64,000 nt of DNA from positions 1-64,000 of the forward strand of contig CAOKVX010000007.1 of the NCBI GenBank assembly GCA_948472945.1. Reading direction: 5' to 3'. This stretch comes from an uncultured Clostridia bacterium. Lineage in GTDB: Bacteria > Bacillota > Clostridia > Lachnospirales > Lachnospiraceae. A model generated the notes under the pieces. That model saw only the letters and a list, made by a program, of their open reading frames with translations. It had not been told where the DNA came from and did no database searches. Below are positions 17,026-26,351 of the stretch, in pieces. A program made the position numbers and the translations under genes. The stretch's first letter is position 1; each line of letters starts with the position of its first letter.

Positions 17026-18384
17026 TTATTTCTGGGTGACATGCAATATCTTCTGCAAATCAGAAATTAATTCTTTAGAATATTCGTCAACCTCACGGTA
17101 ATGCTGTTCCGCCTCAATATAAGATCCTTTATTGAGCGCCTGAATGACGGAAGAACCATATTTATGGAAACGTCTGTGCTTCATCTCCAACGCATCCCAT
17201 ATTGGCAAAATCTCCGGAATCCGAGGCTTTACGGAATAGTAAAAATGTCCAAATCCACATTTGGAGGAATCCAGCTGCAATGGTGTGACCTTCCGGGTCT
17301 CAACCATTTTTCTTAAATTGCCAAGCCAAGTCTGATGAGCGGATATGGCATCTCGCACATATTTTGAAAATTCAGAATTTTCCATATGGTAAAAGGCATC
17401 ATCAGATAATTTTCCCATTTGTTTGACAGTGCTGTCCAATGTTTTTTCAATGTCGACAACCGGTTCAACAGCCTTTTTTAAATCAGAACTTACCTGATTC
17501 ATAAAATTTGTGCTGTTTCTTAACTGGTTTTCCATTTCCGTCATCGAACTGCTGATATTTTCGCTGACTGCAGCAATAGAACGGATGGAATCATTCACCT
17601 TGGATACGCATCTCTGGCTCTCTTGGTTCAAATCCCAAACATAGTTAATCTTTTTTGACATAACCCCCAGTGAATCAACAGTATTTGAAGCGCTTTGCAT
17701 GCTCTTTTCTGACGCTTCTTTGATGGTTTCAACAAATTGCTCCATATTACTTGTCAGGTTTTGCGTCTCTACGGCAAGTTTACGTATTTCCTCTGCTATG
17801 ACTGCAAACCCTTCCCCAGCTTCCCCAGCCCTTGCCGCCTCGACGGAGGCGTTGAGCGCCAACAGGTTAGTCTGTAAAGAAATTGCGTTAATTCCGGATA
17901 TGACATCGCTTATGTATGCAACTACTTGCAACAGCTTATCCATATCTTCCTTGAGTTCCAAAGAAACGTCTATTGTCTGGCCGGAAAGGTCCCTTATTAC
18001 GGTGAGTTCATTCTGTCCGGTCTGAATCTTCTCAAACATGTCATTACTATCAGAAGACACCTCAACGATGGTACTTGTCAGTTCTTCATGCTGATTATTG
18101 GCTTTTCCGGTCAAATCGGATGAGGTGCCAAAAATGGTCTCAGTAGCACTTGCTACATTTTGTGAAATTTCTACGATTTTCTCCGTCTGATACTGCATTG
18201 TTAAATCAAGAGAACTGATTTGCATAACCGCTTTGATATTTTTTTCAAAAATCTCTCCGAATTGTTTTCTTCCACTCTCTAAGCGTTTGTATATTCTGTT
18301 CAGTTCGAAATCTTTTGAGTAATCTGCTTCTTTCATTTCAGAAAGCGCTTTTATAAGTGTTGTTTTCCCCGTCTTAATTGCCAT
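17026..18384 (-). CDS. Soluble chemoreceptor (MCP signalling domain plus CZB zinc-binding domain)
   Basis: No transmembrane segment is visible, so this 452-aa receptor is cytoplasmic. Residues about 60-330 are a methyl-accepting coiled coil whose hairpin tip contains the conserved [18 protein letters not shown] and [12 protein letters not shown]. The C-terminus (about 345-445) is a CZB chemoreceptor zinc-binding domain: HQTWLGNL, then CGFGHFYYS, then HRRFHKYG give the His-Cys-His-His set. CZB receptors sense zinc or hypochlorous acid in other bacteria; here the cue is unknown. AAAGGAG precedes ATG 18384. No che or flagellar genes adjoin it. Confidence 0.9.
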   Translation of the reverse strand: MAIKTGKTTLIKALSEMKEADYSKDFELNRIYKRLESGRKQFGEIFEKNIKAVMQISSLDLTMQYQTEKIVEISQNVASATETIFGTSSDLTGKANNQHEELTSTIVEVSSDSNDMFEKIQTGQNELTVIRDLSGQTIDVSLELKEDMDKLLQVVAYISDVISGINAISLQTNLLALNASVEAARAGEAGEGFAVIAEEIRKLAVETQNLTSNMEQFVETIKEASEKSMQSASNTVDSLGVMSKKINYVWDLNQESQRCVSKVNDSIRSIAAVSENISSSMTEMENQLRNSTNFMNQVSSDLKKAVEPVVDIEKTLDSTVKQMGKLSDDAFYHMENSEFSKYVRDAISAHQTWLGNLRKMVETRKVTPLQLDSSKCGFGHFYYSVKPRIPEILPIWDALEMKHRRFHKYGSSVIQALNKGSYIEAEQHYREVDEYSKELISDLQKILHVTQK

Positions 18385-18667
18385 TGGTCATCTCCTTTTT
18401 ATTTTCTTTACGCAGCCAATCTGGTACAATATATTATTGTGAACTACACCTACTATATACTTTCATAATACGGGATTTCTGAGAATTTGCAAGCTTTTTT
18501 TTAAATCCCATTATTAATGTTAATTTCTGTAAATCGACGCCTTGTTTTGCTTTGCAAATAACCCGCCCGCATTCATACAAAATTATAGTAAAACAATTAA
18601 TTGAAAATGTTCACTTAATTAATAATTATGTATGAGCGCGCGCGGGCGTTAACAATAACTTAAAAAA

Positions 18668-20206
18668 TTATTCCTCTTCCTCCCAGATTATCTCATCCTC
18701 CACAAAACCATTCTTTTTCTTGTGGTTTATGATTATCCTGATAAATAAACCGCTGACAAATACGAGAGCCGATACCACCCATCCGGCAGTTATCTCAGCC
18801 CAAAACTTATAGTCGGCGTTGTAATGTCCGTTTTTGTTAACAAACAAATCGTACATATTCCATACAAACAGCACTGACAGCGCAATAGGTGAGAGATATT
18901 TTACTGACAGATTAAACCACCACAATGGCATCGAAAAATTAGTCGTGTTTCGGTTTATCTGCTTTACAACTTTTTTCGTTTTAAAGCACCAGCCTACGGC
19001 TATGCACTCAAGTACTCCGATTAGGATAAGGTTAATCTGGTTCGTCCAATTGTCAACTATATCAAGCCAAGCAAGCCCTGCCCTAGTCGCATAGAGAAGC
19101 GATATAACTGAAGCGATTATACATATACCCTGCGTCGTCCTCTTCGGATTCAGTTTGAATTTGTCTGATACGGAAGCCGACACACCCTCAACAATCGAAA
19201 AAGCAGAATCTATCGCCAGCGTAACAAGCATAAGATAGAATATTACTCCGAACACCGCATTAAATACTCCCGAACCGGTAAGGTTGACAATCGCCTGTGG
19301 ATATATGATAAATGCCGTGGCAATACCCGAAGAAGACATATTATCAAGCATCCCGACTCCTCCCATAGTTGAGAACATGACAATACCTGACAATACGCTT
19401 ATCGCCGCATCCGATACGGCAATTACAACTGCGTCTACCGCAATATTTGTCTTCTCATCTAAATATGAACCGTAAGCAAACATAATCGCCATCATAATTG
19501 ACAGGCTGAAAAACACCTGACCTATGGCATCAATCCATAGGCTTGGGTCCCGCAGCGCACCGTAGTCAGGGACAAACAATTTCATAAGCCCCTCTCCTGA
19601 CCCCGGCATTGTACAGCCCTTTACAGCCATGACAATAAGTAACAGCACAGGAATTAAAACCGTATATTTTACTACCTTTCCAACGCTTTTCGCTCCGTTT
19701 CGGATGCACCAGTATATAAGAATCCATCCTACAATCAGAGCTGCAAGCACCGGTAAAGGTATTCCAAAACCTTCTATAATTCCAGTAGTCTCCGTGACCT
19801 CAAAAAATAAATTGCTCGCAGCCTCAGAGTCACCGGTCATTCTGGAAAATTTAAAAGCGCATAAGGTCATAAGCAGAACCCATCCAAATACCGCCGCATA
19901 ATAAGTAACTATAACAAACGCGTTGGCAGTCGCCGCCCATCCTACAAACTCCGTCTTTCGGTTAATTCCTCTGAAGCAGTCGCCCGCCCCCTTGTGAAAT
20001 TTCCTCGCTATCGCAAGCTCCATCATAAGAAGCGGTATACCCATCGCAAAAAGTGCTACAAGATATACCATCAGGAATGTTCCCCCACCATGCTTAGCCG
20101 CAAGTCCCGGAAATCTCCACGCGTTGCCAAGTCCGACTGCCGAGCCGATGGCCGCAAGAATAAATGTTCCTCTTGACGCCCAAGAGCCTCTCTTAGATTT
20201 TGACAT
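18668..20206 (-). CDS. Sodium-dependent transporter, NSS/SNF family
   Basis: This 512-aa membrane protein with about 12 hydrophobic segments is of the neurotransmitter:sodium symporter family. The first helix carries the family signature AIGSAVGLGNAWRFPGLAAKHGGG, partly unwound in LeuT to bind substrate and Na+. Bacterial members usually take up amino acids such as tryptophan, tyrosine or leucine; the substrate cannot be assigned. GGAGGA lies 7 nt before ATG 20206. The end is acidic (EDEIIWEEEE). The 195-nt upstream region contains an 8-bp hairpin (20293-20300 with 20308-20315). Confidence 0.9.
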   Translation of the reverse strand: MSKSKRGSWASRGTFILAAIGSAVGLGNAWRFPGLAAKHGGGTFLMVYLVALFAMGIPLLMMELAIARKFHKGAGDCFRGINRKTEFVGWAATANAFVIVTYYAAVFGWVLLMTLCAFKFSRMTGDSEAASNLFFEVTETTGIIEGFGIPLPVLAALIVGWILIYWCIRNGAKSVGKVVKYTVLIPVLLLIVMAVKGCTMPGSGEGLMKLFVPDYGALRDPSLWIDAIGQVFFSLSIMMAIMFAYGSYLDEKTNIAVDAVVIAVSDAAISVLSGIVMFSTMGGVGMLDNMSSSGIATAFIIYPQAIVNLTGSGVFNAVFGVIFYLMLVTLAIDSAFSIVEGVSASVSDKFKLNPKRTTQGICIIASVISLLYATRAGLAWLDIVDNWTNQINLILIGVLECIAVGWCFKTKKVVKQINRNTTNFSMPLWWFNLSVKYLSPIALSVLFVWNMYDLFVNKNGHYNADYKFWAEITAGWVVSALVFVSGLFIRIIINHKKKNGFVEDEIIWEEEE

Positions 20207-20401
20207 AACTCTTTCCTCCATCCTCCATATATTTTTATAAATACAATTCAGAGTATAGCATAAATGTCGGAATAATACTACCGGAGTTATGTATTATGAC
20301 GGGAAATGTCATAATAACGCCCCAAATATTTATGCGCGGCGCGCCTTATGTTAGATAAACCATATCTGTGGCATCCTACATCATGTTCACGGTTGTGGTA
20401 A

Positions 20402-21751
20402 TCATTTACTTTTCGTACTGAAAAAGTCATCAATACTCTGCTTGACTTCCTCAGACTTTAAATATTTCAACAGATACCCCTCCGGGTTCAGCTCCTTTAC
20501 CCTTTTAACGCTTTCATAGTCGCTTCTGCCTGTCAGAAAAATAACGGGAGTATTCGCAAATTCTTCATCGGAACGAAGCATTTCAAGCATCTGCCTTCCG
20601 TCACAGACCGGCATTTCATAATCTAATAGAACCAGATCAGGCTTGTTCAGAGCCATAATGCGAATTGCTACAACGCTGGATTCCGCAGGAGTAACATCAT
20701 AATCACCGCTTAATAATTCACATAGATATTGCCGTACCGTCATGGAATCGTCTACCACAAGAATCCTTGGCTTTGAGTTTGAAACCTCCCTCTTTTTGAG
20801 ATATTCTTTGACCTCATCCATTGCATTTTCGGCTTCAATTGACATTGCGACATCATTTTCAACTATATGCGACGTGCTGGAACAGTAAGCAAAATATCCT
20901 GCGCCCGTGTCAAACAGTAGGCTCACCGGAGGATTTTCCTTTTCATAGACTTTTTCAAACTGCTCATAGGTCAAAAGATTTTCCGTCTTAAGCTCATATA
21001 TATCATCAGTCGGAAATTGTTCCATTACAGACTCGGCAAATCGTCTGGCAGTATATCTTGTGGCATGGAGAAGCATATTATCCAGCTTATTTGTCTGTAT
21101 ACCCATAATTTTTCCTACAGTGTTAATCAGAAGTTTTTCCTCAAAAACTAATATTATCTCCTGTTTCTTTTCATTATTTTTTGTTCCATAAATAAGGCGG
21201 TAATATACACCGTTTCCAAACTTATCCCCTTTGTATGAATTACTTATCAGATGTGATTCAAGCTGAAACATGTCAAATATAATCTGAATTATCGCTTTTT
21301 TTATAATATCAAGCTCTTCGCCCGGTAAAATATTCGTCCATTTCTTCACATGCTCTTTCGTAATGGCTAAGTCTTCCGTCAGCGTGTGACCTATAAGCCA
21401 CCCCGCGCACACCCCAAGAAAATGTTCGACTGCGTCAGGAGAGTAATCAGCACGTTCAAGTTCCTGTTCCAGTGCGGGCAGCGTATACTCGCGAAATCCC
21501 TTATGTAAATACTGATGCTGTTCCAGCCATTCATAATTGATGGACGCCATATATGCTTCCTCATCCGCAAAATGATTTAAAGCATGCTTTTTAAAAAATT
21601 TGATTCCCTCCTGACAGGCCCACTGGTTGGTTTGTTCTTCTTCTTTAAAAGTGAAGAGTTTGTTGATTATTTTAAAAAGCCTCTTATGCTCCTTGTCGAT
21701 AATCTCTACACCGATATTAAAGTTATCTTTCCATTCAAATTGAATACCCAT
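20402..21751 (-). CDS. Hemerythrin - CheX-like - response regulator receiver fusion
   Basis: Residues 1-135 are a bacteriohemerythrin with all seven di-iron ligands at family spacing: H22, H60, E64, H79, H83, H122, D127. This domain binds O2 or NO. Residues about 150-310 are weakly like CheX/CheC phosphatase folds, without the clear ExxN motif. Residues about 325-449 are a receiver domain (ILVVDDS; phospho-Asp in LLDYEMP) with Tyr where the usual 'KP' proline stands (LLKYLKS). There is no output domain, so signalling is probably by protein contact, perhaps with the chemotaxis system. GAGGGGGG precedes ATG 21751. The receptor-like gene at 17026 lies nearby on the same strand. Confidence 0.85.
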   Translation of the reverse strand: MGIQFEWKDNFNIGVEIIDKEHKRLFKIINKLFTFKEEEQTNQWACQEGIKFFKKHALNHFADEEAYMASINYEWLEQHQYLHKGFREYTLPALEQELERADYSPDAVEHFLGVCAGWLIGHTLTEDLAITKEHVKKWTNILPGEELDIIKKAIIQIIFDMFQLESHLISNSYKGDKFGNGVYYRLIYGTKNNEKKQEIILVFEEKLLINTVGKIMGIQTNKLDNMLLHATRYTARRFAESVMEQFPTDDIYELKTENLLTYEQFEKVYEKENPPVSLLFDTGAGYFAYCSSTSHIVENDVAMSIEAENAMDEVKEYLKKREVSNSKPRILVVDDSMTVRQYLCELLSGDYDVTPAESSVVAIRIMALNKPDLVLLDYEMPVCDGRQMLEMLRSDEEFANTPVIFLTGRSDYESVKRVKELNPEGYLLKYLKSEEVKQSIDDFFSTKSK

Positions 21752-21771
21752 TTTTTAACCCCCCTCGCAGT

Positions 21772-21952
21772 ACTTAGATCAACGGCGCCAATTTGAACCC
21801 GCCGAGGACGGTAAATTTTGGCGAACTACTATGTTTTTCGTTCTTGTCTTGCGTCAGCAAGACTGCATCCTCCAGCCTTGTATTTCGCCAAAATTCACCA
21901 TCCTCGGTCAAAGATTTCGAAACGGGTTCAAATTGGCGCCGTTGAGCTAAGT
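21772..21952. repeat. 181-bp long-hairpin dispersed repeat
   Basis: The outer arms 21772-21801 and 21923-21952 are 30-nt inverted repeats with one mismatch. Inner arms 21802-21825 and 21884-21907 match at 22 of 24 positions, both differences being G-U compatible. The tip contains a perfect 7-bp hairpin (GTCTTGC/GCAAGAC, 21846-21863). The outer arm recurs at 1262-1288. No transposase lies inside, so it may be a MITE-like or REP-like element. It sits between the divergent hemerythrin-REC gene and the small peptide gene. Confidence 0.85.
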
Positions 21953-22126
21953 TATTACCATTATGTTAGTTATTATTATATCACAACATTTTGGCATTGC
22001 AATCTTAATTGTAAAATAAATGGAAAATAATTATTAACACTGAATAACAGCAACACATTAAGAATATCTTATTAGCAATCGGTTATACTAAATTCAACAA
22101 GTATTTAAGTATAAAAGGAGACAGGC

Positions 22127-22294
22127 ATGGAAAATAAAGAGTTATTTACAAACTGCCACCGCACAAAAGGCGGTACAGTCCAGGCAAATGATATACCCGG
22201 GGCTTCCGATAATTCAGACCAGGATTCATCCACATCAAAATACGTAGTAAAAGAAGATAAACGAGAGCGCAGGGACGGACCAGGCGGTGATTGA
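22127..22294 (+). CDS. Orphan 55-aa hydrophilic peptide, unknown function
   Basis: An AAAAGGAG SD (22113-22120) precedes ATG 22127 by 6 nt. The frame encodes 55 residues starting MENKELFTNCHRTKGG and ending KRERRDGPGGD. There is no signal peptide or membrane segment, one Cys, a Ser/Asp-rich middle (SDNSDQDSSTSK), a basic patch and a glycine-rich tail. A strong terminator overlaps the stop codon, which strongly suggests a real one-gene transcript. I do not recognise the family. A precursor peptide (RiPP-like) or a small regulatory protein are possibilities, but no modifying enzyme is nearby. Confidence 0.7.
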   Translation: MENKELFTNCHRTKGGTVQANDIPGASDNSDQDSSTSKYVVKEDKRERRDGPGGD

Positions 22295-22311
22295 TTCACC
22301 GCCTTATTATT
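22282..22311 (+). terminator. Terminator overlapping the small peptide stop codon
   Basis: AGGCGGTGA (22282-22290) pairs with TCACCGCCT (22296-22304) around a 5-nt loop, followed by TATTATTT. The TGA stop (22292-22294) lies in the loop, so the last codons are part of the stem. Confidence 0.8.
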
Positions 22312-22370
22312 TAACCAAAATCACAACTTTTACAGTGCTTTATGCTTACTGTATATAAAACTTACCTAGT

Positions 22371-23918
22371 TCATTTTGAAGAAATTCTCCGTGCGATTTC
22401 TGAAATAACTTTCCGGTCACCCTCCGATTTCAGACAATATTCGGTTCTCGAATACATGTTATCATTTGTATCCCACAAAACAGGAATAAATCCATAGTCA
22501 ACCGCCATATTCAATAATAAGCTAAGACATGCCGAGGACTCCTTATACTCTGCGTCATATGCCATATGTTCTTTATCATATACAGACGTACATTCGCCTA
22601 CAAATACCGGTATTCCTTTATCTATAAACGTCTCTTTCAATAATTCGCACTGCTTTCTGCTTTCCTCAAGCCATCCCTGATTACCAATTTTATTCGCCCA
22701 ATAAACAGCATTATCAATATAGTGTACCGAAACCATCAGCCTGTCGTCAACAACGTCCTTTGGCATGTGAAAACGTGCGTCCGTAGTCTTATCAATATTA
22801 GTCCACCAGCCTGATACTACAAGCATTCTATCCGTGTTGTTTCCGGCTGTTTTTCTCACGGCATCTACAAATGTCTGATTCAGTGCATTTACATAATCAT
22901 ATAATTCATCCTCCGTATAATTGTCGTCATTCCTATGAGAACCCAAACTTTCATTAAAGCCCTCGAATATAAGTTTATCTGAATAATCCCTAAAATATCC
23001 CGCAATCTGCGTCCATAATTTTTCCGTAATCGCTAGCACCTCGGATTCCGAATAGTTCTTAATTAAGAATTCGTCGTAATGATGAATATTAATTACGGCA
23101 AACATACCATCGTTCAGACAGTAGTCAACAATTTCCTTTACACGCTGTATGTATTTATCATTTATGATAAATTGTCCGTCGTCTGCCATCATATTACCCC
23201 AGTAAACAGGTACTCTCACTGTAGAAAATCCGGCGTCTCGATAACCGTCTATAACTTTCTGTGTTGTCACCTCGGCGCCCCAGCAGGTTTCATAATCCTC
23301 AGGGGTATTCGCTCCTATTGTTTGAACGCCCGCCGTCTTATTCCCATCATCTGTCCAATATGACTCCATTGTATTTCCAAGATTAATACCTATTCCCATT
23401 TTTTTAACATAAGCTTTTGAGTCAGGCCTTACGGTTTCACTCGGGGCCGGCGCTGATGTTTCCTCAATCAACGGAGCCGCTGTCGGAGCTTTACCGTCAA
23501 CAGACTTCGAAATTACAGGCTCAGACTCTCCGGATATCACCCTGATTTTGCAGGTAAGCCTGACATTTTTTCTTTTTTCCCGTCCCGCCTTGTTTACCGT
23601 ATATTTTAAACGGCAGGTTATCCTTACAGTTCCTTCTTTTTTAGCCTTTACTTTTCCTTTTTTTGAAACAGAGGCTACCGCACTTTTTGACGACGTCCAC
23701 TTATATCTGACTTTCTTCACAGACTTTGGAATATTCTTTACCTTGAGCAGATAGCCTTTTCCTTTATTCAAAGTCTTAACTTTTCCCGCATTTAAACTTA
23801 TTTTTTTTCCTGCCGATGTGACGGCGCTATCTTTAAATACCCCTGACACCCCTAATGAAATCAACATCGACAGAACAACAGCAATTGATACAATTCTCCG
23901 TTTACAAAATCCTTTCAT
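22371..23918 (-). CDS. Secreted glycoside hydrolase family 5 endoglucanase with N-terminal Big_2-like domain
   Basis: A signal peptide (to about residue 30) is followed by a lysine-rich Ig/Big_2-like domain (YKWTSSKSAVASVSKKGKV, about 65-100), a Pro/Ser/Thr linker, and from about residue 170 a GH5 TIM barrel. GH5 landmarks are GIGINLGNTMES, STVRVPVYW, NIHHYDE, the acid/base Glu in FEGFNES and the nucleophile Glu in VFVGECTS. These enzymes cut beta-1,4-glucans such as cellulose, glucomannan or mixed-linkage glucan; the exact substrate is not clear. The Ig domain is at the N-terminus. GGGAGGGG precedes ATG 23918. Confidence 0.92.
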   Translation of the reverse strand: MKGFCKRRIVSIAVVLSMLISLGVSGVFKDSAVTSAGKKISLNAGKVKTLNKGKGYLLKVKNIPKSVKKVRYKWTSSKSAVASVSKKGKVKAKKEGTVRITCRLKYTVNKAGREKRKNVRLTCKIRVISGESEPVISKSVDGKAPTAAPLIEETSAPAPSETVRPDSKAYVKKMGIGINLGNTMESYWTDDGNKTAGVQTIGANTPEDYETCWGAEVTTQKVIDGYRDAGFSTVRVPVYWGNMMADDGQFIINDKYIQRVKEIVDYCLNDGMFAVINIHHYDEFLIKNYSESEVLAITEKLWTQIAGYFRDYSDKLIFEGFNESLGSHRNDDNYTEDELYDYVNALNQTFVDAVRKTAGNNTDRMLVVSGWWTNIDKTTDARFHMPKDVVDDRLMVSVHYIDNAVYWANKIGNQGWLEESRKQCELLKETFIDKGIPVFVGECTSVYDKEHMAYDAEYKESSACLSLLLNMAVDYGFIPVLWDTNDNMYSRTEYCLKSEGDRKVISEIARRISSK

Positions 23919-24002
23919 ATACTTTTATCCCCTCCCGAAAAATCTAAATAATATTTACTGCATTTATTATATCATGGCACATCAAACGCTTCAAGCTTCA
24001 AG

Positions 24003-25637
24003 CTATTCTCTTACTGTCACCGTAGATTCCCTTATCTCTTTCCTTAGTTTCAGTATCATTGACGGCGCCACTGACAACTCGTCAACACCCATCCTCAAAA
24101 ATTCCCCGGTAAGCTCTAAATCTGCGCCCAATTCTCCACAAATACCCGCCCATTTTCCGCATTTATGGGCGTTATCCACAACCATTTTAATCATACGCAA
24201 AATCGCCTTATGGTGTGGATTATAGAAATCATCCAATCTCTCGTTCTGCCTGTCAATTGCAAGCGTATATTGAGTCAAATCATTAGTTCCTATACTGAAA
24301 AAATCTACAAATTCCGCCAAGTCGTCACTTATCATAACAGCAGCCGGCGTCTCAATCATTATTCCCTGTTCAGGCAATTCATACGGTATTCCGTCACCGT
24401 CAAGTTCTTCTTTGACCTCGTCTACAATAGAATATATCTCCTTTATTTCATCAACCGATGTAATCATCGGGTACATTATCGACAAATTGCCAAACACTGA
24501 AGCGCGAAGCAAAGCCCTAAGCTGCGTCTTGAAAATCCCTTTTTCTTTCAGACAGATACGGATTGCCCGATAACCCATCGCAGGATTATCCTCTCTTCCC
24601 AAATTAAAATAGTCAACCTGTTTATCTGCTCCGATATCTAATGTGCGTATGATAACTTTTTTCCCAGCCATCATCTGTACGACCTGCTTGTATGCCTGAA
24701 ACTGTTCTTCCTCAGTCGGATATATATTTTTTCCAAGGTAAAGAAATTCACTGCGGAATAACCCAATGCCGCCCGCATCATTTTCTAAAACATATCCGAC
24801 ATCGCCCACACTCCCTATATTGGCATATACATCTATGCTTTTTCCGTCCTTTGTTATATTTTCTTTCCCTTTGAGCGTTTCCAAAAGATTATGTTTTTCC
24901 TGTTCTTCTTTTATCCTTTTTCCTGCCTCGTCACATATTTCCTCTGAAGGCTCAAATACAACTTCTCCGTTAAATCCGTCCACTACCGCCTGCATACCGG
25001 ACTGAATCTCATTTAGATTAACCGGAACTCCAATAAGCGCAGGTATATTCATCATCCTTGCTAGTATGGAAGTATGTGAGTTAGTCGATCCGTGTACTGT
25101 CACAAATGCAAGTATTTTATCCTTATCCATCTGAACTGTCTCACTAGGCGTCAAATCATCCGCTACGATTACAGACGGCTCCATAGAATCAAAATCAACC
25201 TCTTTTTCCCCTGTAAGATTGCGAATTAACCGATTCGATATATCCTTTATGTCTGCCGCCCTTGCTTTCATGTAATCATCATCCATGTTAGCAAACATAT
25301 TATAAAAGTTATCGCCTGTCACCGCTACGGCATACTCTGCATTTACCATTTCTGTCTGAATCATATTGTGAATGGCATCAAGGTAATCTTCGTCTTCCAA
25401 CAGCATTTGGTGTACTTCAAAAATAGCGGCACTGGCCTCTCCGACTTCTTTCAGAGCTTTTTCATATAATTTCTGCAATTGTCCGGCAGATTTTTTTCCT
25501 GCCTCTTCTAGTTTTGATAACTCCAAATCTGTATCTGTGATTTTTATTCTTTTTACCTTCTCGTCACTTTTATTTAATACAATCACAGGTCCAAGAGCAA
25601 TACCCTTATAAACTGATTTTCCTGATAGTTTCTGCAT
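24003..25637 (-). CDS. ptsI: PTS enzyme I (phosphoenolpyruvate-protein phosphotransferase)
   Basis: This cytoplasmic enzyme (544 aa) moves phosphate from PEP to HPr. The phospho-histidine lies in HGSTNSHTSILARMMNIPA (the usual form is GGxTSHxAI), and the PEP-binding barrel has RTLDIGADK, GYRAIRICL, SIGTNDLTQYTLA and the late cysteine in GICGELGAD. The start is ATG 25637 after AAGGTGG. It is the last gene of a five-gene operon (IIA, IIC, IIB, HPr, EI), so the operon carries a whole phosphorelay. The long histidine-loop wording differs slightly from the textbook motif but all active residues are present. Confidence 0.94.
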   Translation of the reverse strand: MQKLSGKSVYKGIALGPVIVLNKSDEKVKRIKITDTDLELSKLEEAGKKSAGQLQKLYEKALKEVGEASAAIFEVHQMLLEDEDYLDAIHNMIQTEMVNAEYAVAVTGDNFYNMFANMDDDYMKARAADIKDISNRLIRNLTGEKEVDFDSMEPSVIVADDLTPSETVQMDKDKILAFVTVHGSTNSHTSILARMMNIPALIGVPVNLNEIQSGMQAVVDGFNGEVVFEPSEEICDEAGKRIKEEQEKHNLLETLKGKENITKDGKSIDVYANIGSVGDVGYVLENDAGGIGLFRSEFLYLGKNIYPTEEEQFQAYKQVVQMMAGKKVIIRTLDIGADKQVDYFNLGREDNPAMGYRAIRICLKEKGIFKTQLRALLRASVFGNLSIMYPMITSVDEIKEIYSIVDEVKEELDGDGIPYELPEQGIMIETPAAVMISDDLAEFVDFFSIGTNDLTQYTLAIDRQNERLDDFYNPHHKAILRMIKMVVDNAHKCGKWAGICGELGADLELTGEFLRMGVDELSVAPSMILKLRKEIRESTVTVRE

Positions 25638-25684
25638 CACAAATCCACCTTTTCAAACTTTTTTCCGGAAATTTTCCCTTTCCG

Positions 25685-25942
25685 TCACAGATTTGTCTCA
25701 AAAAATGTTTTCAGTGCCTCATATGCAGTATCTTCATCCTCGCCCTCAACAGACACCTCCAACAATTGGCCGCACTTAACTCCAAGCCCCATAATTGCCA
25801 TAAGTTTTGTGGCTTCTACCGATTTTCCATCCTTACAGACCGTTATCCTGCTTTTATATTTTTTTGCTTCTTTTACCAGCTCTCCCGCCGGCCTTGCGTG
25901 TAGGCCTACCTCGTCTTTGATTGTGTAACTAAATTTACGCAT
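25685..25942 (-). CDS. ptsH: HPr phosphocarrier protein with Lys at position 46
   Basis: This 85-aa carrier has the phospho-acceptor H15 in GLHARPAG. In Bacillota the HprK kinase target is Ser46; here the matching residue in SVEATKLMAIM is K46, so the protein should pass sugar phosphate but not be phosphorylated at this site or act with CcpA. Similar HPr proteins occur in other Lachnospiraceae, to my knowledge. It lies 47 nt upstream of ptsI and 85 nt downstream of the IIB gene, in the same operon. AAAGGGAG precedes the ATG. Confidence 0.94.
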   Translation of the reverse strand: MRKFSYTIKDEVGLHARPAGELVKEAKKYKSRITVCKDGKSVEATKLMAIMGLGVKCGQLLEVSVEGEDEDTAYEALKTFFETNL

Positions 25943-26027
25943 ATACTATCTCCCTTTAATAAGCTTTACATGAAATTCAGAATCGGCAATTCCGGTTAAG
26001 AAATTTTCTCCAATACAGATATCGTAT

Positions 26028-26312
26028 TTACGCCTTGTCTTCCTCAAATGCCGCTTTCAGCTTTTCCTCGATCTCTTTAACTGAAACCATATTATTAAGT
26101 CCTATTGCTTTTCCCGCCTTTTCAGCGTTTGGCACGAGGTCCGCGCTGCAGACAAAAAGGTCCGCCGCGCCCGGAACAACGTCATCAATCGTTGAATGGT
26201 CTACTTTTACACCCTCGATTCCCAAATTTTTCAGCGCTTTCTTTGCATTCATCTCCATAACAAAAGACGTACCCAGTCCGGAACCACAAAAACACATAAT
26301 TTTTTTTATCAT
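26028..26312 (-). CDS. PTS EIIB component, ascorbate (Ula/Sga) type
   Basis: This 94-aa soluble domain has its phospho-cysteine in the N-terminal loop MCFCGSGLGTSF, typical of SgaB/UlaB and lactose/cellobiose-type IIB proteins. It takes phosphate from IIA and gives it to the incoming sugar. It lies between IIC and HPr genes. AAGGAG precedes the ATG at 26312. Pairing with a UlaA-like IIC points to L-ascorbate or a related acid sugar, but family members with other substrates exist. Confidence 0.9.
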   Translation of the reverse strand: MIKKIMCFCGSGLGTSFVMEMNAKKALKNLGIEGVKVDHSTIDDVVPGAADLFVCSADLVPNAEKAGKAIGLNNMVSVKEIEEKLKAAFEEDKA

Positions 26313-26351
26313 CTTAAATTCTCCTTATCTTTATAATATCACAGCCGGAAT

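Noticed and set aside
18636..18648. Alternating CG run (GCGCGCGCGGGCG) as a possible Z-DNA or recombination site
   Set aside because: Too short to be meaningful and no associated feature.
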